A program made the translations under genes and the position numbers. Below are positions 13,857 to 20,117 of a stretch of DNA of 21,525 nt, in pieces. The notes under the pieces were generated by a model. The model was not told the DNA's origin and made no database searches. It saw only the letters and a list, made by a program, of their open reading frames with translations. The number at the start of each line of letters is the position of its first letter. The first letter of the stretch is position 1. Origin of the DNA: CAYLOP01 sp964385305 (GTDB taxonomy: Bacteria; Chloroflexota; Anaerolineae; Anaerolineales; E44-bin32); NCBI GenBank assembly GCA_964385305.1, contig CAYLOP010000040.1, forward strand, positions 1 through 21,525. Direction: 5' to 3'.

Positions 13857-14251
13857 GCAAATTTCTCCTGTTGGCTAACATCCGTTGGCGTGCCTTGTGT
13901 GATCGAACGAGCGAGGTTGGCTTGGCTTTCGAGCATGTCGGCCAGAACCGTCCGCAGAAGGTCGAGCGCCTGGATGACACGGCGATCCGCGAGGCGGTAA
14001 AACACGGATTGACCGTCTCGCTCAGCGTGCACCAGGCCACGCTCACGGAGCAGTTTTAAGTGCCGCGAGATCGTGGGTTGGGGGAGCGCTAGCGTATCGG
14101 TCAAATCGGAGACATTACGAGGTCCGTCCGCAAGGGCATAGAGGAGCAAGATGCGCTTGGGGTCGGCCAGGCCAGCGCACAACCTTGAGTGCAATTGGTG
14201 GATCTCCTGTTTGAGAGGGGGCAAAACAGCCATCGCCATCATCCATTTCAT
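13853..14251 (-). CDS. ArsR/SmtB-family repressor of the sulfur operon
   Basis: Winged-helix ArsR-family regulator, 132 residues from ATG 14251. The open frame extends to an ATG at 14332, but the family core begins near LHSRLCAGLADPKR, so a later start is likely. Seen: DPKRILLLYALADGP, the HTH core NVSDLTDTLALPQPTISRHL (recognition helix at its end), and the wing VHAERDGQSVFYRLAD. Only one cysteine is present, whereas the persulfide sensors BigR and SqrR use two, so sensing must differ or rely on another subunit or ligand. No ribosome site precedes 14251, and TATACGAT lies 3-10 nt upstream, so the mRNA may be leaderless; this is tentative. It overlaps the SQR-like gene by 4 nt and heads the operon, which suggests autoregulation. 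Confidence 0.85.
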   Translation of the reverse strand: MKWMMAMAVLPPLKQEIHQLHSRLCAGLADPKRILLLYALADGPRNVSDLTDTLALPQPTISRHLKLLRERGLVHAERDGQSVFYRLADRRVIQALDLLRTVLADMLESQANLARSITQGTPTDVSQQEKFA

Positions 14252-14332
14252 ATAATCGTATATTCGGATAAGCACATATATCATCACAAAGTTTATCCGC
14301 TGCATGGGGGACGAATAAGTGACGATTGTCAC
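14252..14332 (-). promoter_or_regulatory. Candidate promoter/operator region of the sulfur operon
   Basis: An A/T-rich stretch just before the ArsR start includes TATACGAT (14262-14255 on the minus strand), a possible -10. Further up is a perfect 5+5 inverted repeat, GTGAC-gatt-GTCAC at 14319-14332. ArsR-family repressors usually bind short A/T-rich dyads overlapping their own promoter. No convincing -35 box seen. Confidence 0.4.
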
Positions 14333-14446
14333 AAGGAGACACGATAGATGTCATGTTGTAATGTGGGCAAGTGGTGGCATGTTACACTATTCAAAAAAGG
14401 GGATGGGATCGAGGAGACTACCCACGCCGGGGGGGGCCTTAAATAA

Positions 14447-14478
14447 CCTGCTCCGGTTCTATTCTGAACCGGAGCAGG
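14447..14478 (-). terminator. Rho-independent terminator of the Liv transporter operon
   Basis: CCTGCTCCGGTTC (14447-14459) and GAACCGGAGCAGG (14466-14478) form a perfect 13-bp stem with a 6-nt loop. On the minus strand, 16 nt after the livF stop, it is followed by TTATTTAAGG, a moderate U-rich tail. It separates the Liv operon from the sulfur operon promoter. Confidence 0.85.
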
Positions 14479-14494
14479 AAAGTTGGGTCAAAGA

Positions 14495-15205
14495 CTAAAT
14501 GCCCAGATAGGACTTCTGAACCTCGGGATTTTGGGCGACCTCATCGGGCGTACCCTCAAGGGTGATTCGACCTTCGCTTAGAACATAAACGTAGTCACTG
14601 ATGGTCAGAGCCATATGCACGTTTTGCTCGACAAGCAGCATGGTGAGCCCGTCGCTTTTAAGCTGTTGCAGGATTTCGAAGAGGTTCAACACAAGCACAG
14701 GTGCGAGCCCTAGCGAGAGCTCGTCGATCATCAGGATCTCTGGCTCGGCCATCAACCCTCGTGCTACCGCAAGCATTTGCTGTTCCCCGCCGCTTAGGGT
14801 GCCTGCCTTTTGCACCTCGCGTTCTTTCAAGCGTGGGAAGATCTCAAACACACGGTCTAGATTGCGTTCTAAATGGGATCGAGCCCGACCTGGAGTCGAT
14901 CCCATCTCCAGGTTTTCGTGGACGGACATGTCTGTGAAGAGCTGGCGTCCTTCAGGGACCAAGATGACCCCGAGTTCCGCTTTGCGGTAGGGGGGGAGAC
15001 GTGTGATCGTCTCGCCATTAAAATCGATGGTGCCACTCGAGGCGCGAACTGTGCCCATCACCGTGCGCAGCAAGGTGGTTTTTCCAACGCCATTGCCGCC
15101 TACCAGCGATGTGAGTTTTCCCTCTTCCAATGCCAGGTTCACATCCCAAAGAATCTGAACCTCGCCATATCCGGAATTTACATCGTGTAATTTGAGTTTT
15201 TCCAT
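14495..15205 (-). CDS. livF: Branched-chain amino acid type ABC transporter ATPase LivF
   Basis: A 236-residue ABC ATPase of the LivF type, one of two nucleotide-binding subunits driving uptake through LivHM. Seen: Walker A GGNGVGKTT (residues 36-44), the PEGRQLF segment characteristic of LivF (84-90), signature LSGGEQQ (137-143), Walker B ILMIDELSLGLAP (157-169) and the switch region LLVEQNV (190-196). The usual length and all motifs are intact. It is the last gene of the operon, 21 nt after livG, and is followed by a strong terminator. Confidence 0.96.
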   Translation of the reverse strand: MEKLKLHDVNSGYGEVQILWDVNLALEEGKLTSLVGGNGVGKTTLLRTVMGTVRASSGTIDFNGETITRLPPYRKAELGVILVPEGRQLFTDMSVHENLEMGSTPGRARSHLERNLDRVFEIFPRLKEREVQKAGTLSGGEQQMLAVARGLMAEPEILMIDELSLGLAPVLVLNLFEILQQLKSDGLTMLLVEQNVHMALTISDYVYVLSEGRITLEGTPDEVAQNPEVQKSYLGI

Positions 15206-15226
15206 TAGGGACCTTCCTGGTCTCTT

Positions 15227-15976
15227 TTAGGCGGGCGGCCGCGAGAATTTTGCAGCGAGTTCAGGATCGCCAAGATAAGCTTCGATCACCTTCGGATCAT
15301 GGGAGACCTCTTCAGGCGTGCCTTCTGAGATTTGTTCCCCATAATCAAGGACGACGATGCGGTCGGAGACATTCATGACGGCATGCATGACGTGTTCGAT
15401 CATGATGATCGTTACACCTTGTTCACGAATTTCTGCAACCGTCTCAACCATTCCGGCGATTTCGGAGGGATTCAGCCCTGCCAGAACCTCGTCGAGTAAG
15501 AGCAGATAGGGTCTGGCTGCCAGGGCACGCGCCAGTTCGAGTCGTTTTTTCTCGGCAACGTTGAGGCTGCCTGCTAAAGTATCTGCTCGACCAGTCAGCC
15601 CAACAAATTCCAGCACTTCTCGTGCGATGTCATTTGCCCTTGACATGTTGTTGTTCTCCCGACCGAAGCAAGCTCCTACCATTACGTTCTGGCCAAGTGT
15701 GAGTTCGTTGAGCGGTTGTACGATTTGATGCGTGCGTGCCATCCCCATTTTGGCGAGACGGTAGGGGGGCAGGGCGGTGACCTCTTTATCCATGAAACGC
15801 ACTCGCCCCTCTTCCGGAGCGTAAATGCCGTTGATCACGTTGAACAGCGTCGTTTTGCCAGCGCCGTTTGGGCCGATCAGCCCGAGGATCTCTCCCTCTG
15901 GGAGATCCAGCGTTACGTGTCTCAAGGCCTGGAGACCGCCGAAGTTCTTGCTGACGCCTTCGATCTGCAGAATCAT
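15227..15976 (-). CDS. livG: Branched-chain amino acid type ABC transporter ATPase LivG
   Basis: A 249-residue ABC ATPase of the LivG type. Seen: Walker A GPNGAGKTT (residues 35-43), the RTHQIVQPL Q-loop region (81-89), Walker B YLLLLDEVLAGLNPSE (157-172) and the switch His195 in IMIEHVM. The ABC signature is LNVAEKKRLELARAL (138-152) instead of LSGGQ. Such departures occur in LivG proteins, and LivF supplies a canonical LSGG, so the pair can still work as a heterodimer. Its ATG overlaps the livM stop by 4 nt (ATGA). Confidence 0.95.
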   Translation of the reverse strand: MILQIEGVSKNFGGLQALRHVTLDLPEGEILGLIGPNGAGKTTLFNVINGIYAPEEGRVRFMDKEVTALPPYRLAKMGMARTHQIVQPLNELTLGQNVMVGACFGRENNNMSRANDIAREVLEFVGLTGRADTLAGSLNVAEKKRLELARALAARPYLLLLDEVLAGLNPSEIAGMVETVAEIREQGVTIIMIEHVMHAVMNVSDRIVVLDYGEQISEGTPEEVSHDPKVIEAYLGDPELAAKFSRPPA

Positions 15977-16941
15977 TCGAGCACCCTCCGTAGTCGTGGA
16001 AACTTATGTCGCAGCCAGCCCACGACTCCTGCCGGGACGAAGAGAAGGATAACCAGGAGCAACACGCCTGCCACCGCCAGTTGGATATTCTTAAACAGGG
16101 GGTTGACAAGCAGGAGGCCACGCAAGCGTTGATAACCGGCTCCACCGAGCAGAGGGCCGAATACTGTGCCATACCCGCCCAGCATGACCATGACGATCAT
16201 TTCGATGGACAGGTGCAATCGAAAGGCAACGGGCGGTTCGATGTTTCCATTCTTGAAGAAGAAAAGCACCCCGATCATGCCGGGGAAGACTGCGGATAAT
16301 ACATAGGCCCATGTTTTGGCTTTGGGTGCGACAACGCCCATAACCTCGGCGGCGTCTTCATTCTCGCGGATGGCCAACAATCCCAGGCCAAACTTGGAGG
16401 ATTTCACTAGGAAGCTAGTCAGTAGGATAATCAGCGTGATGCCGACAAGCGAGTAAAACGTGAGCCACAAGGCTTGAGCGGGCCCTCCATAATCTTTGTA
16501 CACCTGGAAGTTCAAGGTCATCCCTATGGGACCACCAAAGGGTCTAAAGTTGTTGACAAATGCGCGCGCCGCCTCATTTACACCAATTGTCGCAAGGGCG
16601 AAATATGCGCCACGTAGCCGCAAGATGGCCGTGCCTAAAAGGAAAGCTAGAAGACCAGACGAGAGACCGCCTGCGATTACTGCGATGTAAAGGGGTAGCC
16701 TGTGGACGCTGAGCAGGTAAAAACCAACATATCCACCCAAGCCGTAGAAGACAATGTGGCCGAAACTTACGTAGCCGGTATAACCCAACAGGATATTGAG
16801 GCTGGATGCCAGGGCTACTGACATCAGGATCGTGAAGACCACTTCGCGGGTCGCTGCGCTTTTCGTGATGATAGGCCAGGCGCCGGCCGCAGCAGTGAGC
16901 ATAAGCACCAACCACAATCCAGGGTTGCGAAATGATTTCAT
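15973..16941 (-). CDS. livM: Branched-chain amino acid type ABC transporter permease LivM
   Basis: A 322-residue polytopic inner-membrane permease with repeated hydrophobic spans. It carries the LivM-type stretch SLNILLGYTGYVSFGHIVFYGLGGYVG at about residues 47-73 and a cytoplasmic coupling loop near LAIRENEDAAEVMGV (residues 196-210), where the ATPases dock. It forms the channel with LivH. Its start overlaps the livH stop by 4 nt and its stop overlaps livG by 4 nt, so all three are translationally coupled. Confidence 0.95.
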   Translation of the reverse strand: MKSFRNPGLWLVLMLTAAAGAWPIITKSAATREVVFTILMSVALASSLNILLGYTGYVSFGHIVFYGLGGYVGFYLLSVHRLPLYIAVIAGGLSSGLLAFLLGTAILRLRGAYFALATIGVNEAARAFVNNFRPFGGPIGMTLNFQVYKDYGGPAQALWLTFYSLVGITLIILLTSFLVKSSKFGLGLLAIRENEDAAEVMGVVAPKAKTWAYVLSAVFPGMIGVLFFFKNGNIEPPVAFRLHLSIEMIVMVMLGGYGTVFGPLLGGAGYQRLRGLLLVNPLFKNIQLAVAGVLLLVILLFVPAGVVGWLRHKFPRLRRVLE

Positions 16942-17798
16942 GTTCTTTTCCCCAGTAGACCGGAAGGTCGGATGAGCAAGATAAGGACGAACAGGCCAAA
17001 CTCAAGCACCGGCACCCACGTGGTCGGCATGAACACGGGTATGACGCCTTCTAGAGAGCCCAGGATGAGTCCCCCAAATAAAGCTCCCAGCGGGTTGCCC
17101 AAACCACCCAAGACGCAGATGACGAAGCTCTTTAATTCATATACCCCGCCTGAAAGTATCGTGAACGGAAAGAACGTGGCGATCAGGCCTCCGGCGATTG
17201 CAGCCAGCATGGTTCCCAGGCCGAAGCTGAGCGCCAGGATCCTGGCAGAGGGGATGCCCATCAACTCGGCTGCGGTGCGATTATTGGCTACTGCACGGAT
17301 GTACTTGCCCGGTCTGGAGCGATAGAGGAATAGATAGAGCAAGGCTGTCACCAAAACAGCAGCAAAAGCGGCCGCGACACGGGTCCAGAGCAGCGTGATA
17401 GGACCCAAGTCGGCCCTTCCTAAAGAAAAGTCGATGTTGCGTGGCGTGGTGGTAAGGATCGCTGTGCCAATGCCTATGATGATCATGTTAACGGAAAAGG
17501 TGGCCAGTAACGTGGACAGATGGGGCGCATTGATCACGCGGTGAACCGCGATGGCGTAGATCACGATTCCAAGCAGAAGACCGAGGATGCCCACAAGGAC
17601 CACGGCCAGATAAGGGTTGAGGCCGAAAATGGTGAAGGTCAAGTAGATACCATACATGCCCAGGGCAATGATCGGTCCGTGGGATAAGTTGATCACATTC
17701 ATCACGCCCCAGATCAGGCTTAACCCCATCGCGGCGATGCCGTACACAAAACCGAGGAGCAGACCATCGGTCAAAGATGGTAATAAGATGGTGAACAT
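16938..17798 (-). CDS. livH: Branched-chain amino acid type ABC transporter permease LivH
   Basis: A 286-residue polytopic permease. Seen: DGLLLGFVYGIAAMGLSLIWG near the N-terminus, NLSHGPIIALGMYG (residues about 37-50), a coupling loop AVANNRTAAELMGI, and the C-terminal VFMPTTWVPVLEFGLFVLILLIRPSGLLG typical of LivH. An ATG at 17804 directly abuts the GGAG ribosome site and cannot use it. ATG 17798, 6 nt from that site, is the chosen start. It lies downstream of the binding-protein gene across a spacer holding a perfect hairpin. Confidence 0.94.
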   Translation of the reverse strand: MFTILLPSLTDGLLLGFVYGIAAMGLSLIWGVMNVINLSHGPIIALGMYGIYLTFTIFGLNPYLAVVLVGILGLLLGIVIYAIAVHRVINAPHLSTLLATFSVNMIIIGIGTAILTTTPRNIDFSLGRADLGPITLLWTRVAAAFAAVLVTALLYLFLYRSRPGKYIRAVANNRTAAELMGIPSARILALSFGLGTMLAAIAGGLIATFFPFTILSGGVYELKSFVICVLGGLGNPLGALFGGLILGSLEGVIPVFMPTTWVPVLEFGLFVLILLIRPSGLLGKRT

Positions 17799-17824
17799 GC
17801 ACATCTCCTATGTCGGGAGAGAGT

Positions 17825-17854
17825 CCTGCAGGCGCAGGTTCCTGCGCCTGCAGG
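17825..17854 (-). other. Perfect 14-bp inverted repeat between binding-protein and LivH genes
   Basis: CCTGCAGGCGCAGG (17825-17838) and CCTGCGCCTGCAGG (17841-17854) are exact reverse complements separated by two bases. No U-tract follows on the minus strand. Such hairpins after the binding-protein gene typically protect the upstream message from 3' exonucleases or partly stop transcription, so that binding protein outnumbers permease. That role is inferred. Confidence 0.75.
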
Positions 17855-17877
17855 GTTGGTTGGCAGGTTTCGTGTGG

Positions 17878-19227
17878 TCAGCGCAGTGGATAGAGCGTCT
17901 CTGCGGTTGCACCCTCTAAAGGCCAAACAACCTGTTTAACCAGGTTACCGGCCTCGTCTCGCTGCCACTGGATGTAAACCATGGAATGGCCGATCTGCAG
18001 ACCATGGGCTTCGGCAGTGGTATCAAACTTGATGTGGCCGTAAAAGGTCAGCAAGTCCATGTTTTCGAGGGCGGTTTTTATTGCCGCCGGGTCGGTGGAG
18101 TCGGCATCTCGAATGGCCTTTTCCAGCATCAAGCCAGCCGCATAACCTCCTGCGGCGTGGTAGGATGGCTCGGCTCCAGTTTTGGCTACATATGCCTCGG
18201 TAAACTCACTCCCCAACGGACCAAACCACTCGATGCCCGCGGCTGCTGCTGCTTCAGGTGTAGTAGCAAGCAGCGGTTCCCACTGGCTCGGTCCAATCAC
18301 GCCCAGGGCTGCATCGCCGAGCTCGGCGAATTCGGGCTCTGGGGGTGCGACGAGCAGTGCGTAGAACTTAACTGGCGTTCCTTTTTCAAAGAGCTGCGTG
18401 GCGAAGGCCTCGCCATCTACGCGGTGACCGCCGCCCATGATCGCCTCGGGGCCAGTAGCCTCGATCTTGTTGATAAATGGCGCAAAGTCAGTGGTCTCTG
18501 AGTCGTAGCCCTCAAAGAGCACAATCTCATAGCCCAATCCTTCGGCGTATTCCTTGGCGGCCGTGACCACGCTGGTAGAGAATTTATCGTTTTCATAAAC
18601 GAAAGCGATCTTGGTTACGCTGGGGTCTACGACAGCCAGCAGGTCAACCGCACCTGTTAGATAGCGGCTGGATGGTGTATAGGTCTGGAAGACTTGGGTG
18701 TAGCCCTGCATGTAGTTGAGATCATCCGCTGCACCCGTGGTGATCATGATCTTCTCGTACTGTTCGGCCATGACGGATGCGGCTGAGGTGAGGCCACTGG
18801 AGTAGGGGCTGATCAGGAAGTCTGCGTTGTCCTCTGTGGCCAGGCGGGTGTAAAGTTCCTGCACGCGTTCTGCGTTGCTTTCGTCGTCGTAGAACACATG
18901 ATCGAATTTTACGATAGTGCCATCGCTCAACTCAACACCGCCGGCAGCATTGATTTGCTCCATCCAGAGCATGAGGGCATTCACCTGCGCAGCAGAGGAC
19001 ACCTCATACTTGCCGGTTATCGAAGCGGTGAAACCAATCGTAAGCGTAACCTCCTCTGGTGCTGGCGGGGGCGCTTCCGTTGGTTGTTCGCCTTCTTCGC
19101 TTGGCGGTGCAGTGGGCTCAACCTCTTCAACTTTAGGGGCTTCTGTAGGGGTTGCTTGCGCACACGCTGCTAGGATCAACGCCGTCAAGGCCAGGAGGGT
19201 CAATAATTTCAAGCTCGTGCTTTTCAT
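17878..19227 (-). CDS. ABC transporter substrate-binding lipoprotein (LivJ/LivK family)
   Basis: A 449-residue periplasmic-binding-type lipoprotein that captures substrate (branched-chain amino acid, amide or urea type) for LivHMGF. An ORF start at TTG 19242 is part of the ribosome site; ATG 19227 follows GGAGGAG and is the real start. Seen: Lys-rich n-region, hydrophobic core and lipobox LAAC with Cys22; a Pro/Thr/Glu-rich linker to about residue 60 (ATPTEAPKVEEVEPT), as often seen in Chloroflexota lipoproteins; then the binding fold beginning TLTIGFTASITGKYEVSSA. The linker explains a length greater than the usual 370-400. Being first in the operon and followed by a hairpin fits high expression. 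Substrate cannot be deduced. Confidence 0.93.
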   Translation of the reverse strand: MKSTSLKLLTLLALTALILAACAQATPTEAPKVEEVEPTAPPSEEGEQPTEAPPPAPEEVTLTIGFTASITGKYEVSSAAQVNALMLWMEQINAAGGVELSDGTIVKFDHVFYDDESNAERVQELYTRLATEDNADFLISPYSSGLTSAASVMAEQYEKIMITTGAADDLNYMQGYTQVFQTYTPSSRYLTGAVDLLAVVDPSVTKIAFVYENDKFSTSVVTAAKEYAEGLGYEIVLFEGYDSETTDFAPFINKIEATGPEAIMGGGHRVDGEAFATQLFEKGTPVKFYALLVAPPEPEFAELGDAALGVIGPSQWEPLLATTPEAAAAAGIEWFGPLGSEFTEAYVAKTGAEPSYHAAGGYAAGLMLEKAIRDADSTDPAAIKTALENMDLLTFYGHIKFDTTAEAHGLQIGHSMVYIQWQRDEAGNLVKQVVWPLEGATAETLYPLR

Positions 19228-19418
19228 CTTGCTCTCCTCCAAACGAATGGATATGTTTCAAGTTCGTATTTGGTGGCGCAAATTCCTCAACACATCCCTC
19301 CTTTCTTAAATGAACCTAGGAGCGCACCGTAGTGTGGCTCAACCCTTCTATTTTAACCCCCTCACATGAATGGGCGATAAAAAAGAAGCGAGAAGTATAA
19401 ATAATTTGAAAAAAAGGG
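19228..19418 (-). promoter_or_regulatory. Leader/promoter region of the Liv operon
   Basis: A 191-bp non-coding spacer between the response regulator stop and the binding-protein start. It holds the GGAGGAG ribosome site for the binding protein and, on the minus strand, TTGAGG followed 16 nt later by TACGAA, a weak sigma-70-like pair. A T-tract (CCCTTTTTTTC) follows the response regulator stop, but no good stem precedes it. No clear direct repeats for an OmpR-type regulator were found by eye. Confidence 0.35.
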
Positions 19419-20117
19419 CTATTCCGAGCTGAAGCGATAGCCAATACCGTGTTCGGTCAGCAATATGGTTGGTGAGGAGGGGTCTTGCTCTATTTTGCGG
19501 CGCAACCTACCGATATAGACGCGAACATATTCGGTTTCATCACCGTATTCTGGTCCCCAGACGAGTTGGAGAAGATCGCGATGCGTCAGCACTTTGCCTT
19601 CGTCGCGCATTAAGTAGTACAGCAAATTGAACTCATTGGGCGTGAGGTCAACCGGTTGATTGTGGATGGTCACCGTATGCCGTTCGACATCCATGATCAC
19701 GCCTGCACGGCTGATGAGCTTCTCCGCGCCAGGCTTCGGGGGTTTGACCCACGCGGCACGCCTTAATACGGCTTTGACACGAGCCAGTAGCTCACCCACG
19801 CCGAATGGCTTAGTCAAGTAATCGTCAGCGCCAAGATCGAAAGCCTTGACCTTGTCCGACTGCTCGCCAAGTGCGCTCAGGATAATGATCGGCACAATCG
19901 ACATCATGCGGATCCGACGTGTGACCTCAAGCCCATCCATGTGGGGCATCATCAGGTCCAGGATGACCAAATCACAGTTCTGTGCGTTGAAGAGCGCCAG
20001 CGCTTCTAAGCCATTTGCAGCGGTTTCCACATGGTATCCACGGACTTCGAGATTCCGCCGCACGAAATCACGCAGCGGTTTTTCATCGTCAACAACCAGA
20101 ACACATGCTTCAGTCAT
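19419..20117 (-). CDS. OmpR/PhoB-family response regulator
   Basis: A 232-residue two-domain response regulator. Receiver domain (residues 1-118): acidic pair Asp10/Asp11 (VVDDE), phospho-acceptor Asp54 (VILDLMMP), Ser81 and Lys103 (YLTKPF), all intact. C-terminal winged helix (about 135-230) with LTPNEFNLLYYLM, the recognition region ETEYVRVYIGRLRRKIE and the closing GIGYRF, as in OmpR/KdpE proteins. The reading frame is open upstream to 20234, but that part lies inside the kinase gene. ATG 20117 begins the canonical MTEACVLVVDDE. It overlaps the kinase stop by 8 nt, so the pair are co-translated. Target genes unknown; the Liv operon directly downstream on the same strand is a candidate. Confidence 0.94.
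   Translation of the reverse strand: MTEACVLVVDDEKPLRDFVRRNLEVRGYHVETAANGLEALALFNAQNCDLVILDLMMPHMDGLEVTRRIRMMSIVPIIILSALGEQSDKVKAFDLGADDYLTKPFGVGELLARVKAVLRRAAWVKPPKPGAEKLISRAGVIMDVERHTVTIHNQPVDLTPNEFNLLYYLMRDEGKVLTHRDLLQLVWGPEYGDETEYVRVYIGRLRRKIEQDPSSPTILLTEHGIGYRFSSE

Noticed and set aside
12651..14000. A 449-codon open frame on the plus strand opposite the SQR-like gene
   Set aside because: It is the antisense shadow of a clear flavoprotein gene with FAD motifs, partly continuing opposite the ArsR gene. Its translation shows no recognisable fold, and codon bias of the minus-strand gene explains the lack of stops.
14429..14436. Run of eight G between the Liv terminator and the ArsR promoter region
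   Set aside because: A homopolymer in a non-coding spacer; no gene or phase-variable frame depends on it.
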